64,000 nt of DNA from Deltaproteobacteria bacterium (GCA_020632715.1 JACKFA010000003.1:682001-746000); one strand, 5' to 3'; shown: positions 1 through 8,691, counted from the first letter of the stretch. A program made the numbers and translations. Notes: generated by a model not told the origin, from the sequence alone.

Positions 1-1342
1 AGAGGAAGTGCTGCGCGAGCTCCTCGGTGACCGGGCGGCCGTAGACGAAGGCGTTCAGCTCGTAGTTGAGGTGGAAGGAGCGCATGTCCATGTTGGCGCT
101 CCCGATGCTGCCGAGCCAGTCGTCGACGATGAGGGTCTTCGCGTGGAGGAAGCCGCGCTCGTACACGAAGATCCGGACGCCCGCGTCGAGGAGCTCGCCG
201 TAGTAGCTGCGCGCCGCCCAGTCGACGAGGCGGCTGTCCGAGCGCGCGGGCACGAGGAGCCGCGTGTCGAGGCCACAGAGGGCGGCCGTCGTGAGCGCCT
301 GCTGGATGACGCGGTCGGGCACGAAGTAGGGGCTCGTGACCCAGACGCGGCGCCGCCCCTGCGAGATGGCGAGCGAGTTCAGCCGGTGGATGAGCGACCA
401 CTGGCGGTCGGGGCCGCTCGCGATGATCTGGACGACGTGATCGCCCGGGAGCGGCTCCTTCGGGGTCGGGAAGTAGCGGGGCGCGTCGAGGAGCTCGCCC
501 GTGGCGGCGAGCCAGTCCTCGATGAAGGTCTGCTGGAGGCCGACGACGGCGGGGCCCTCGACGCGCAGGTGGCTGTCGCGCCAGTTCCCGACGGCCGGGT
601 CGAGCCCGAGGTACTCGCGGCCGATGTTGATGCCGCCCGTGAGCCCGACGTGCCCGTCGACGACGACGATCTTCCGGTGGTTCCGGAAGTTGATGTGGTC
701 GCGCCGGCGCATCCGCGGCCGCATGAAGCGCACGGGGGCGAACCACTCCGCGACCCCGCCCACCTCGCGCAGCGGCGCCCAGAACTCGTTCGGGAGGCGC
801 GTGCTGCCGATGGCGTCGCACAGGACCCGCACCTGGACGCCCTCGCGGGCGCGCTCGACGAGCGCCGAGCGCAGGGTCCGCCCGGTCTCGTCGGGCTGGA
901 TGATGTAGAAGAGGACGTGGACGTGGTCGGTCGCGCCGCGGATGGCCTCGAGCATGGCGCGGTAGGTGGCGCCCGCGTTGCGGAGCACGTCGACCGCGTT
1001 GCCGTAGCTCGCCGGGGCGTGCTCGACCCGCATCCCGAGCGCCACGAGGGGCTCCGCGCGCGCGGCGATGGCCTCGGGGGCGTCGCGGTGGGTGGCGACC
1101 GCGTAGCGCCGGAAGACCTGCGCCGTCCGGCGGGCGAGGCGCTCGGCCTTGCGGCTCCGCTTGATGGTCCGGCGGAGGCCGAACATCAGGTAGAGGAGGA
1201 CGCCGAGGATCGGCATGAAGAGCACGCCGAAGATCCACGCGAGGGTGGCCGCCGGCTGGCGGCGCTCGAGGAGCACGAACCCGAAGATCACGGCGAGCTG
1301 GACGGCCAGACCGACGACGACCGCGACGCCGAGGACGCTCAT
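1..1342 (-). CDS. cls: Cardiolipin synthase (phospholipase D family), 3' end outside window
   Basis: Condenses phospholipids to cardiolipin at the inner membrane. Read on the minus strand from ATG at 1342. Two N-terminal membrane segments (about residues 1-25 and 35-55) precede two phospholipase D HKD motifs: HRKIVVVDG with His222 and HAKTLIVDD with His400, the second followed by GSANMDMRSF. The match to bacterial Cls is clear from motif order and spacing. About 447 residues lie in the window; the last few tens run off the left edge, so no stop codon is seen. The start lies 3 bases after the stop of the upstream response regulator-GGDEF gene, which implies cotranscription and probably translational coupling, so membrane lipid synthesis may share expression with a c-di-GMP enzyme. 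Confidence 0.95.
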   Translation of the reverse strand, partial: MSVLGVAVVVGLAVQLAVIFGFVLLERRQPAATLAWIFGVLFMPILGVLLYLMFGLRRTIKRSRKAERLARRTAQVFRRYAVATHRDAPEAIAARAEPLVALGMRVEHAPASYGNAVDVLRNAGATYRAMLEAIRGATDHVHVLFYIIQPDETGRTLRSALVERAREGVQVRVLCDAIGSTRLPNEFWAPLREVGGVAEWFAPVRFMRPRMRRRDHINFRNHRKIVVVDGHVGLTGGINIGREYLGLDPAVGNWRDSHLRVEGPAVVGLQQTFIEDWLAATGELLDAPRYFPTPKEPLPGDHVVQIIASGPDRQWSLIHRLNSLAISQGRRRVWVTSPYFVPDRVIQQALTTAALCGLDTRLLVPARSDSRLVDWAARSYYGELLDAGVRIFVYERGFLHAKTLIVDDWLGSIGSANMDMRSFHLNYELNAFVYGRPVTEELAQHFL

Positions 1343-1345
1343 ACC

Positions 1346-2317
1346 TCAGGTCACCGCGCTCTGCTCGGTCTCCTTCTCGTCCTCGGGGTCGAAGACCACG
1401 ACCCGGTTCCGCCCCTTCTGCTTCGCGTCGAAGAGCGCGGCGTCGGCCCGCTGGAGCGCGTCGTCGATGCTGACGCCGGCGCCCGGGTAGAAGGCCGCGA
1501 CCCCCGCGGACACCGTGACGAACTGGCTCGTCTCGCTCTTCGGGTGCGCGATGGCCGACTGCTCCACGCTCGCGCGCATGCGGTCGACGATGGTGCCGGC
1601 GAGCTCGATGTTCGGCGTCCCCAGGACCGCGAGGAACTCCTCGCCGCCGTAGCGGTAGACCGTGTCCCCCGAGCGGCACGCGCCGGCGAGGGCGAGCGCC
1701 ACGTTGCGGAGGACCTCGTCGCCGGCGACGTGGCCGCAGGTGTCGTTGTAGAGCTTGAAGTGGTCGATGTCGAAGAGGGCGAGGCAGAAGGCGTCGCCGA
1801 AGCGGTCGACGCGGGCCTTGATGGCGCGCAGATCCTCCTGCATGCGGAGGCGGTTCGCGATGCCCGTCAGGGCGTCGATGCGCCCGGACTCGAAGAACTC
1901 GCGGTTCAGGCGCTCGAGCTCGCGGGCCTGCTCCTGGAGCTTCCGGTGGAGGCCGGTCACGCGCGCGGCGGCGATGAGCCTGAGCTGGAGCTCGTCGCGA
2001 TCGAGCGGCTTCGCGAGGTAGTCGTCGGCGCCGGCGCGCATCCCCTCGAGCCGGTACTCGCGCTCGGAGAGGGCCGTCAGGATGATGAAGTAGGTGTAGA
2101 GCTGATCATCCATCTGCCGGATGCGCTTGCACAGCTGGATCCCGTCGAGACCCGGCATCATCCAGTCGCTGATGACGGCGTCGGCGCCCTCCTTGAGGTA
2201 GAGCTCCCACGCGGCCTCGCCGTCGGCGGCCGAGATGCACTCGTAGCCGATCTGCTGGACGGCCTTGACCGTCATGAAGCGCGAGACGTCGTCGTCTTCG
2301 GCGACCAATATCTTCAT
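1346..2317 (-). CDS. Response regulator with GGDEF output (diguanylate cyclase)
   Basis: Predicted to make c-di-GMP from two GTP when its receiver is phosphorylated. The start at 2317 gives MKILVAEDDD, the canonical first strand of a receiver domain; the open frame continues upstream but is not receiver-like. The receiver covers about residues 1-120 with phospho-acceptor Asp51 (VISDWMMPG) and a conserved Lys in AKPLD. A coiled linker (about 125-150) leads to a GGDEF domain with GGEEF at 224-228. An RxxD inhibitory site (R215-D218) lies exactly five residues before it, so feedback inhibition by c-di-GMP is expected. 323 residues, typical of PleD-like or WspR-like RR-GGDEF proteins. No histidine kinase is adjacent. 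The gene is immediately upstream of cls; a PilZ effector is encoded at 62709-63419. Confidence 0.95.
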   Translation of the reverse strand: MKILVAEDDDVSRFMTVKAVQQIGYECISAADGEAAWELYLKEGADAVISDWMMPGLDGIQLCKRIRQMDDQLYTYFIILTALSEREYRLEGMRAGADDYLAKPLDRDELQLRLIAAARVTGLHRKLQEQARELERLNREFFESGRIDALTGIANRLRMQEDLRAIKARVDRFGDAFCLALFDIDHFKLYNDTCGHVAGDEVLRNVALALAGACRSGDTVYRYGGEEFLAVLGTPNIELAGTIVDRMRASVEQSAIAHPKSETSQFVTVSAGVAAFYPGAGVSIDDALQRADAALFDAKQKGRNRVVVFDPEDEKETEQSAVT

Positions 2318-2533
2318 GCCCTTCAGGGTGCGCCTCCTTGTGCGGCTCGCGCGCGTCGGCCATCGGCTCGTCTCGGGTCTCCCACGAGAGTCGCTAGCTT
2401 CGCGTGGACGCGGGTTGGTCGCAAGACCCGAGAGGCGAATGGGTATCGCCGGTGCCGCGATTGGTCTAATCTCCGGCCGCTGAGAGCCCTGCAAACGGCG
2501 CCGTCGCGGCGCGTGCCGAGGAGATTCGAGACG

Positions 2534-3328
2534 ATGGGTGTGTTTCGCGAAGACGCTCTACAGGGGAAGGTCGCGTTCGTCACGGGCGGTGGGTCGGGCA
2601 TCTGCCGCGGCATCGCCGAGGCGTTCATGCGGCACGGCGCGGACACGGCCATCGTCGGTCGCAAGATGGAGCGCCTCGAGCAGACCGCGCGCGAGCTCAG
2701 CGAGGCGACCGGGCGGCGCTGCCTCCCCGTGTCGGCCGACGTGCGCGAGCCCGAGGCGGTCGAGGCCGCGCTCGATACGACCCTCGCGGAGCTCGGCGGG
2801 ATCGACGTCGTCGTGAACGGCGCGGCCGGGAACTTCCTCTCGCCGGCGGCGGCGCTCAGCTACAAGGGCTTCCGCACGGTGCTCGAGATCGACACGCTCG
2901 GCACCTACAACGTGTCGAAGGCGGCGTTCGCGAAGGTGCTCGGCCGGAAGGGCGGGGCGATCATCAACATCTCGGCGACCCTTCATTACACGGGCATGGC
3001 GCTGCAGGTGCACGCCGGGAGCGCGAAGGCCGCGAACGACGCGATGACGCGCCACCTCGCGGTCGAGTGGGGGGCGGCGAACATCCGCGTGAACGCGATC
3101 GCCCCCGGGCCGATCGGCGACACCGAGGGGATGCGCCGGCTCGCGCCGGGCGGCTTCGCGGAGAAGCTCGCGAAGTCGGTGCCGCTGCGCCGCCTCGGGA
3201 CGATCCAGGACATCGCGGACGCCGCGGTCTTCCTCGCGAGCGACGCCGCGAGCTTCGTGACGGGCGCCATCCTCGTGGTCGACGGCGGCTCGTGGCTCAC
3301 GGCCGGCGGGCTCTCCCCGATGGGCTGA
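2534..3328 (+). CDS. SDR-family 2,4-dienoyl-CoA reductase (peroxisomal DECR2-like)
   Basis: Likely NADPH-dependent reductase of 2,4-dienoyl-CoA esters in oxidation of polyunsaturated fatty acids. The 264-residue protein has a Rossmann fold starting TGGGSGIC (residues 17-24), VNGAAGNFLSP, ISATLHYTG, and HAGSAKAANDAM with TRHLAVEWG. These segments closely resemble animal/fungal peroxisomal dienoyl-CoA reductases and differ from generic SDRs: the usual YxxxK tyrosine is absent, as is normal in this subfamily, and the Lys is kept. Oddity: the third Gly of TGxxxGxG is Cys24. The start at 2534 was chosen because the fold begins right after it; no strong ribosome site is visible. Divergent from the diguanylate cyclase. 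A general enoyl/3-oxoacyl reductase is the alternative. Confidence 0.85.
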   Translation: MGVFREDALQGKVAFVTGGGSGICRGIAEAFMRHGADTAIVGRKMERLEQTARELSEATGRRCLPVSADVREPEAVEAALDTTLAELGGIDVVVNGAAGNFLSPAAALSYKGFRTVLEIDTLGTYNVSKAAFAKVLGRKGGAIINISATLHYTGMALQVHAGSAKAANDAMTRHLAVEWGAANIRVNAIAPGPIGDTEGMRRLAPGGFAEKLAKSVPLRRLGTIQDIADAAVFLASDAASFVTGAILVVDGGSWLTAGGLSPMG

Positions 3329-3445
3329 GGCGAGCGGTGACGTGATCCGCGCGCGCGAAGGCGGTAGGATGGCGTCTCGGGCGACATCCGGAATCACGTG
3401 CTACGCCGCGGGTTTGTAGCGACGCCCGACGACAAGGAGTTCTCC

Positions 3446-4534
3446 ATGCGCCTCCCCTCGACGCCCTCCCTCCGTCACGCCGTCCGCGTCGCGCTCGCGG
3501 CGGTGTTGCTCCTGCTCCTGCCCGCGTCGGACGCGCTCGCGGAGTGGCGCACGAACTACGATCAGGGGCGGAAGCTCCTGCAGGAGGAGGACTACCGCAA
3601 CGCCGAGAACGCGTTCCTCGAGGCCCTCCGCGAGTCCGAGGGCTTCGGCGAGGCCGACGACCGCTACATCTCGACGCTCGAGAGCCTGGGCGAGGTGTAC
3701 CGGAAGACGCGCCAGTGGGGGGCGGCAGCGCCGCTCTACGAGCAGGCGCTCGCGGGCTACCGGAAGGCCGGGAAGGACAAGTCGCCGGCCGCGGGCTTCG
3801 CGCAGAACAAGCTCGGCGTCGTCTACTACTACATGAAGGACTTCGACAAGGCGGAGCAGGCGTTCGAGGGCGCGCTCGAGGTGATGCACTCGCGCTACAA
3901 GACGGACGCCTCGACGATCGCCCAGATCATCACGAACCTCGGCGAGCTCTACCGGCGGCGCTCGAACTGGGTGAAGGCCGAGCAGCTCTTCAAGCAGGCC
4001 GTCGAGGACAAGGAGATGGAGCTCGGCCCCGAGCACCCGAGCCTCGTGTCGAGCCTGAACGACCTCGCGCTCAACTACTTCAACATGAAGCAGTACGACC
4101 AGGCGGTGCCGGTCCTCGAGCGCGCGCTCGCGCTCGCGAAGAAGACCGAGCCCAAGGGCGGCGAGAACTACGCGACGGTGCTGCACAACATGGGGCTCAT
4201 CGCGTCGGCGCAGTCGAAGCTCGACGTGGCGCTCGACTACTTCAAGCAGGCGGCGACGATGCGCGAGGAGGTACTCGGACCCAAGCACCCCTTCCTCGCC
4301 ACGACGCTCCAGGCCGAGGGGAACACGCTGACGCAGCTCGGGCGCGCGAAGGAGGCGGTGCCGCTCTTCGAGCGGGCGCTGTCCATCCGCGAGCTCGAGT
4401 TTGGTAAGAAGTCACCAGAGGTCGCCAAGATCCTCGAGAGCTACGTGTATGCCTTGCGAGCGCTCGACGACAAGGCGAAGCTCGCCGAGGTCGAGGCCCG
4501 GATCACCGAGATCCGGGGCGGCGGCAGCAAGTAG
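3446..4534 (+). CDS. Secreted tetratricopeptide-repeat protein
   Basis: 362-residue exported protein. The start at 3446 is supported by AAGGAG at 3434-3439 and by a clean signal peptide (positive n-region, Leu-rich core, cleavage after ALA near residue 33). The mature part is almost wholly TPR units, about seven, of the kinesin-light-chain type with recurring LGPEHPSL/LGPKHPFL turns and A-x(2)-L-F-x-A-L helices. Such proteins scaffold protein complexes in the periplasm or at the outer membrane; the partner cannot be read from sequence. It stands upstream of an esterase-like lipoprotein with a 58-base gap, so the two may be cotranscribed. Confidence 0.85.
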   Translation: MRLPSTPSLRHAVRVALAAVLLLLLPASDALAEWRTNYDQGRKLLQEEDYRNAENAFLEALRESEGFGEADDRYISTLESLGEVYRKTRQWGAAAPLYEQALAGYRKAGKDKSPAAGFAQNKLGVVYYYMKDFDKAEQAFEGALEVMHSRYKTDASTIAQIITNLGELYRRRSNWVKAEQLFKQAVEDKEMELGPEHPSLVSSLNDLALNYFNMKQYDQAVPVLERALALAKKTEPKGGENYATVLHNMGLIASAQSKLDVALDYFKQAATMREEVLGPKHPFLATTLQAEGNTLTQLGRAKEAVPLFERALSIRELEFGKKSPEVAKILESYVYALRALDDKAKLAEVEARITEIRGGGSK

Positions 4535-4592
4535 AGGGCGAGCAGCGGCGGTCGGACGCCGGCGCGGCGCGTCGCGAGAGGGCGAGGGGACC

Positions 4593-6386
4593 ATGCGAGA
4601 GGCCCGGCGAAGGGCGGGCGCGCTGCTCGTGCTCCTGATGGGGAGCGGCGCGACGCTTGTGATGGCGGCAGGGTGCGGCGGCGTCGGCCCCGAGAGCACG
4701 ACGCTCTCGGACGCGGACGCCGGGACGAAGGCGGACACGGCCGGCGGCGACACGGCGAGCCCCGACGGCGGCAGCGACTCCGACGCGCCCGCGGACACGC
4801 AGGGGGCGACGGACACGGTCGCGGACACGGTCGCGGACACGCAGACCCCGACGGACACGGTCGCGGACACGCAGACCCCGACGGACACGGTCGCGGACAC
4901 GGCCACGGACACGCAGACCCCGACGGACACGACGCCGTCGGACACCGGCGGGCCGGCCGACGCCGACACGGGCGGCGGTGACGCGCTCGACCCCGGCTGC
5001 AAGGCCTACGCGGGGGACGTCGGCGCGCTCTCGATCAGCACCGACGGGCGCTTCCGCATGATCGACGGCCTCGCGGGCGCCGGGATCCCCGCGCGCCTCG
5101 TGACGGTCTACCTGCCGGCCGAGTACGACGCGAACCCGACGAAGCGCTACCCCGTGCTCTACATGCACGACGGGCAGAACCTCTTCTTCTCGGCGCGCTC
5201 CGCCTTCGGCACCGAGTGGGGCGTGGACGAGGCGGTCGATCAGCTCGTCTCCGACGGCACGATCGACCCGATCATCGTCGTCGGCGTCGACAACACCGCG
5301 GCCCGCATCGACGAGTACACCCCGACCGTCGATCCCGGCTACGGCGGCGGCGACGCCCCGGCCTACGGCGACTACCTGCGCGACGTCGTGAAGCCGGCCA
5401 TCGATCGCCTGTACCGTACGCAGTGCGAGGGCTCCGTGACCGGGCTCGTCGGGTCGAGCCTCGGCGGGCTCGTGTCGTTCTACCTCGGGATGCGCGACCC
5501 CGGCACCTGGGGGCGCGTCGGCGCCGTGTCGCCGTCGTTCTGGTGGAACAGCCAGGAGCTGAGCGGCGAGTTCGAGGGCTACACCGGGCCGCTCCCGACG
5601 CGGCTCTGGGTCGACATGGGGACGGGCGAGGGCTCGGGCGGCGAGACGATCGCCACGACCCGCCGCGTCGTGGCCGCCGCGCGCGCCAAGGGCATGGTCG
5701 ACCGCGACGACCTCGGCTACCTCGAGGTCCCCGGCGCCCAGCACAACGAGGCGGCGTGGAAGGGGCGCATGCCCGCCATCCTCGCGTTCCTCTACGGGAA
5801 GACGCCGCGCCCGGCGCTGACCTCGCTCATCCCGTCGGTCGTGCCGCAGGCGGTGCCCATCGGCGGCGCCGGCTCGGCGCTCTACGTCGAGGTGCGCGAC
5901 CCGAAGCACGGGCGGCTGACGCCCGCCTTCGCGGACATGACCTTCGCCACGACGGACGACGCGTTCAGCGTGACGACGGACGGGCGGGTGCTCGCCGACG
6001 CCGCAGCGAGCGCGACGATCACCGTGTCGTGGGGCGGCGTGTCCGGTACGGTCGACGTGACCGCGGGCGGGGGCGGCGCGACGACCGTCGCGACCACGTT
6101 CGAGGTGACGGTGCCGGCGTCGACGCCCGAGGCGGACACGGTCTACCTCGCCGGGAGCCCGGACGCGCTCGGGCCGTGGGCGCCGGACGCGGTCGCGATG
6201 ACGAAGACCTCGGCGACCACGTGGACGGCGACCGTGAGCCTGCCGGCGGGCTCCTTCGAGTGGAAGGTGACGCGCGGCGGGTGGGAGACGGTCGAGACCG
6301 CGACGAGCGGGGCGGACGTCCCGAACACGACGAGCACCGCGGGCGGCACCATCACGCACACGGTCCAGAGGTGGCACGACCAATGA
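4593..6386 (+). CDS. Lipoprotein esterase-like hydrolase with C-terminal starch-binding-like domain
   Basis: 597 residues. The start at 4593 follows GAGGGGA and yields a lipoprotein signal with lipobox MAAGC (Cys28). Residues about 35-132 are an Asp/Thr/Ala linker with TDTVADTQTP repeats. About 135-425 is an alpha/beta hydrolase of the esterase D/enterochelin-esterase type: RYPVLYMHDGQN, nucleophile elbow GSSLGG (Ser289), and a C-terminal His in PGAQHNEAAW. Residues about 500-597 (VYLAGSPDALGPWAPD, WKVTRGGWE) look like a CBM20-type carbohydrate-binding fold. It is probably a surface-tethered ester hydrolase acting on a glycan-linked or phenolic ester; the substrate is inferred only. Its stop overlaps the start of thpR by 4 bases. 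Confidence 0.8.
   Translation: MREARRRAGALLVLLMGSGATLVMAAGCGGVGPESTTLSDADAGTKADTAGGDTASPDGGSDSDAPADTQGATDTVADTVADTQTPTDTVADTQTPTDTVADTATDTQTPTDTTPSDTGGPADADTGGGDALDPGCKAYAGDVGALSISTDGRFRMIDGLAGAGIPARLVTVYLPAEYDANPTKRYPVLYMHDGQNLFFSARSAFGTEWGVDEAVDQLVSDGTIDPIIVVGVDNTAARIDEYTPTVDPGYGGGDAPAYGDYLRDVVKPAIDRLYRTQCEGSVTGLVGSSLGGLVSFYLGMRDPGTWGRVGAVSPSFWWNSQELSGEFEGYTGPLPTRLWVDMGTGEGSGGETIATTRRVVAAARAKGMVDRDDLGYLEVPGAQHNEAAWKGRMPAILAFLYGKTPRPALTSLIPSVVPQAVPIGGAGSALYVEVRDPKHGRLTPAFADMTFATTDDAFSVTTDGRVLADAAASATITVSWGGVSGTVDVTAGGGGATTVATTFEVTVPASTPEADTVYLAGSPDALGPWAPDAVAMTKTSATTWTATVSLPAGSFEWKVTRGGWETVETATSGADVPNTTSTAGGTITHTVQRWHDQ
4808..4932 (+). repeat. Tandem repeats coding an Asp/Thr linker
   Basis: Short tandem DNA repeats inside the lipoprotein gene encode TDTVADTQTP-like decapeptides. 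An exact 30-base period is seen between about 4850 and 4900, with shorter 12-base derivatives on both sides. This kind of repeat changes length readily by slippage in frame, altering the distance between the lipid anchor and the hydrolase domain. Confidence 0.85.
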
Positions 6387-6931
6387 CGACGCGTCTCTTC
6401 GTCGCGATCGAGCTCCCGGAGGACATCCAGGACGAGCTCGCCGCGCAGGGGGCGGGCGTGCCGGGCGCGCGCTGGCTCGACGAGGACCAGCTCCACCTGA
6501 CGCTCCGCTTCATCGGCGAGGTCGACGGGGTGAAGTACCGCGACGTGGTCGCGATGCTCGGGCGCCTGCGCTTCCCGCCTTTCGACCTGTCGCTCTTCGG
6601 CGCGGGCTACTTCCCGCCGCGCGGGCCCACGCGGAGCCTCTGGATCGGCGTCGAGCGCTCGGAGGAGCTCGAGCGGCTCCACCGCGCCATCGACACCGGG
6701 CTCACGCGGCTCGGGCTGCCGCCGGACCGGAAGCGCTACGTGCCGCACGTGACGGTGGCGCGCTGCGACGGGACGAGCGCGGGGCAGGTCGGGAAGTACG
6801 TCATGGCGCGCGCGCTCTATCGGAGCCGCCGCTTCGAAGTGAACGCCGTTCACTTGTTCTCGAGCCGGCTCAACCCGAAGGGATCGGTCTACGAGCTCGA
6901 GGAGAGCTTCGACCTCGCCGCCGGCGTGTGA
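6383..6931 (+). CDS. thpR: RNA 2',3'-cyclic phosphodiesterase (2H family)
   Basis: Opens 2',3'-cyclic phosphates on RNA ends to 2'-phosphates and is also known historically as 2'-5' RNA ligase. The 182-residue length is normal for ThpR/LigT. Both signature tetrads are present: HLTL near residue 38 and HVTV near residue 128, the latter in YVPHVTVARC. The ATG at 6383 overlaps the TGA of the esterase lipoprotein (ATGA), so expression is coupled to an apparently unrelated surface hydrolase. The gene converges on the leucine-dehydrogenase-like gene with 16 bases between stops. Confidence 0.93.
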   Translation: MTTRLFVAIELPEDIQDELAAQGAGVPGARWLDEDQLHLTLRFIGEVDGVKYRDVVAMLGRLRFPPFDLSLFGAGYFPPRGPTRSLWIGVERSEELERLHRAIDTGLTRLGLPPDRKRYVPHVTVARCDGTSAGQVGKYVMARALYRSRRFEVNAVHLFSSRLNPKGSVYELEESFDLAAGV

Positions 6932-6947
6932 CCTGCCGGGCGCTCGC

Positions 6948-8003
6948 TCAGCGGCAGTCCGGGCCGGGGCGGCCGATCCGGTCGAGCGCGGCCTCGAGCG
7001 GCGTGCAGTCGTTGGCGGCGGCGTCGGCGAGGATCTCCGCGACGCGCGGGCCGATGGCGCCGACGGCGTCGGCCACGCGCGCGGCGGTCCCGCCGGGCTC
7101 CTTCTCGCCGAGCCAGGAGACGACGCCCTCGATGACGGCGCCCGCGTTGGCGGCGAAGTCGGGGACGTAGAGGATCCCGGCGGCGTCGAGCTCGAGGGCG
7201 ACGCAGGGCTCGCGGAGCTGCTGGTTCGCCGCGCCGCAGACGATCTTCATGCGCATGCGCTCGATGTCGGCGACGGCGATCGGCGCGCCGACGGCGCAGG
7301 GCGCGAAGATGGCGACGTCCTGCGCGAGCGCGTCCTCCGGGGCGACGATCTCGGCGCCCTCGAGCTCGGCCGCGAGGCCGCGCGGGCGCTCGGGGTCGAC
7401 GTCGGCGAGGGCGAGGCGCGCGCCCTTCCGCGCGAGGCCGAGGGCGATCTCGCGACCGGTGGCGCCGATCCCCTGGACGAGCGCGCGGAAGCCGGCGCCG
7501 GGATCGGCGCCGAGGTGGTGGAGGGCGGCCTCGCAGGCCGCGATGACGCCGGCCGCGGTGGACGTGGCCTGCCCCTGCGAGACGCGGTTCACGTGGGTCG
7601 TGCCGCGGCGGAGCCAGTCGAGCTCGGTCGCGCCCGTGCCGGCGTCGGCGCCGCAGAGGAAGGCGCCGCCGAGCTGCTCGACGGCGCGGCCGAGGAGCTC
7701 GTAGGCGGCGGCGAGGTCGAGGCCGTCGCGGTCGACGAGGGTGGCCATGGCGCCGCCGACGGGGAGATCGGCGAGGCTCGTCTTGAGGGTCATCTGCTCG
7801 GCGAGGGCGGCGGCCTCGACGACGGCGGCGCCGAGCGAAGGGTAGCGCCGGCGGCGGACCCCGCCGACACCTGGGCCGGCGGAGAGGTCGTGCAGCGCGA
7901 TGACGGCGATGATCCCGAGGCCGGGCGCCGAGACCTCATAGAGCGCGTCGCACCCGGCGGCGGCCGGGTAGTGGCTCGAGACCTCGCGCAACGTGACGGT
8001 CAT
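6948..8003 (-). CDS. Leucine/Glu/Phe/Val dehydrogenase-like protein lacking the catalytic lysine
   Basis: 351 residues. AGGAG lies 8 bases ahead of the ATG at 8003. The protein has the two-domain layout of hexa/octameric amino acid dehydrogenases: substrate domain with MTLK (Lys74, equivalent to the carboxylate-binding Lys of leucine dehydrogenase), catalytic-region Asp120 in CGADAGTGATE, and NAD-binding GIGATG at about 178-183. In active leucine dehydrogenases the glycine-rich segment carries the catalytic Lys (GGGK) 12 residues after MTYK. Here the segment reads PVGGAM, with Met86 in that position. Oxidative deamination is therefore doubtful. It may be a neofunctionalised homologue, as known for ScyB in scytonemin synthesis, or a degenerate paralogue. 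The flanking genes give no pathway. Confidence 0.8.
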   Translation of the reverse strand: MTVTLREVSSHYPAAAGCDALYEVSAPGLGIIAVIALHDLSAGPGVGGVRRRRYPSLGAAVVEAAALAEQMTLKTSLADLPVGGAMATLVDRDGLDLAAAYELLGRAVEQLGGAFLCGADAGTGATELDWLRRGTTHVNRVSQGQATSTAAGVIAACEAALHHLGADPGAGFRALVQGIGATGREIALGLARKGARLALADVDPERPRGLAAELEGAEIVAPEDALAQDVAIFAPCAVGAPIAVADIERMRMKIVCGAANQQLREPCVALELDAAGILYVPDFAANAGAVIEGVVSWLGEKEPGGTAARVADAVGAIGPRVAEILADAAANDCTPLEAALDRIGRPGPDCR

Positions 8004-8096
8004 CCGGTGTGCTCCTCGCGCAGCGCCTGCGCGGGGGCATCCTAACGCGTCGGCGCCGCATGCGGAAGCCGAGCGCCGAGCGCGCGACGAGGGCCG

Positions 8097-8672
8097 CTAC
8101 CAGCCGGGCTCGTTCCCGGGCTTCCACTTGATGTTGCAGCCCATGCTCGGCCACTGCTCGGCGACGGGCGCCTCGCCCGCGAGCAGCGCGTCGACGGCGG
8201 CCGTGAGGTCGGCGCCCGTCACGGGCTCGCCGTTGCCGGGGCGCGCGCGATCGAACTGCCCGCGGTAGACGAGCTTCCGGTCCTTGTCGAAGAGGAAGAA
8301 GTCGGGCGTGCAGGCCGCGCGATAGGCGAGGGCGACCTCCTGGGTCTCGTCGTAGAGGTAGGGGAACGCGTAGCCGCTCTCGCGCGCGACCTCGCGCATG
8401 CGCTCGGGGCGGTCGTCCGGGTAGTTCTCGACGTCGTTGCTCGAGATCGCGACCACCGCGACCCCGCGCTCCGCGTACGCCTTCGTCACGCGCGCGAGCA
8501 CCGGCGCGATGTGCACGACGTAGGGGCAGTGGTTGCAGATGAACATGACGAGCAGCGCCTCGGCGGGGGCGTAGTCGTCGCGGGAGACGACGTCGCCCGA
8601 GACCGTGTCGGGCAGCGAGAACGGGGGCGCCGGCGTGCCGAGCGCCACCATCTGCGAGGGGGTGCGAGCCAT
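8097..8672 (-). CDS. Thioredoxin-fold redoxin (AhpC/TSA-like)
   Basis: 191-residue thiol protein. The start at 8672 is preceded by AAGGAGAAG; the frame upstream is not conserved-looking. Residues about 14-30 match the redoxin entry (PAPPFSLPD). A CxxC-type site CNHCPYV is at Cys46/Cys49, and a further Cys occurs in AACTPDFFLFD, a loop common in the YkuU/ResA-like thioredoxin family protein group. No signal peptide, so probably cytoplasmic thiol-disulfide exchange or peroxide detoxification. Followed on the same strand by, and 93 bases upstream of, the leucine-dehydrogenase-like gene. Confidence 0.85.
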   Translation of the reverse strand: MARTPSQMVALGTPAPPFSLPDTVSGDVVSRDDYAPAEALLVMFICNHCPYVVHIAPVLARVTKAYAERGVAVVAISSNDVENYPDDRPERMREVARESGYAFPYLYDETQEVALAYRAACTPDFFLFDKDRKLVYRGQFDRARPGNGEPVTGADLTAAVDALLAGEAPVAEQWPSMGCNIKWKPGNEPGW

Positions 8673-8691
8673 GTGCTTCTCCTCCGTGTCG

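Noticed and set aside
8..2533. Plus-strand frame upstream of the dienoyl-CoA reductase
   Set aside because: Antisense to cls and the GGDEF gene, which carry full motif sets; the real gene in this frame starts at 2534.
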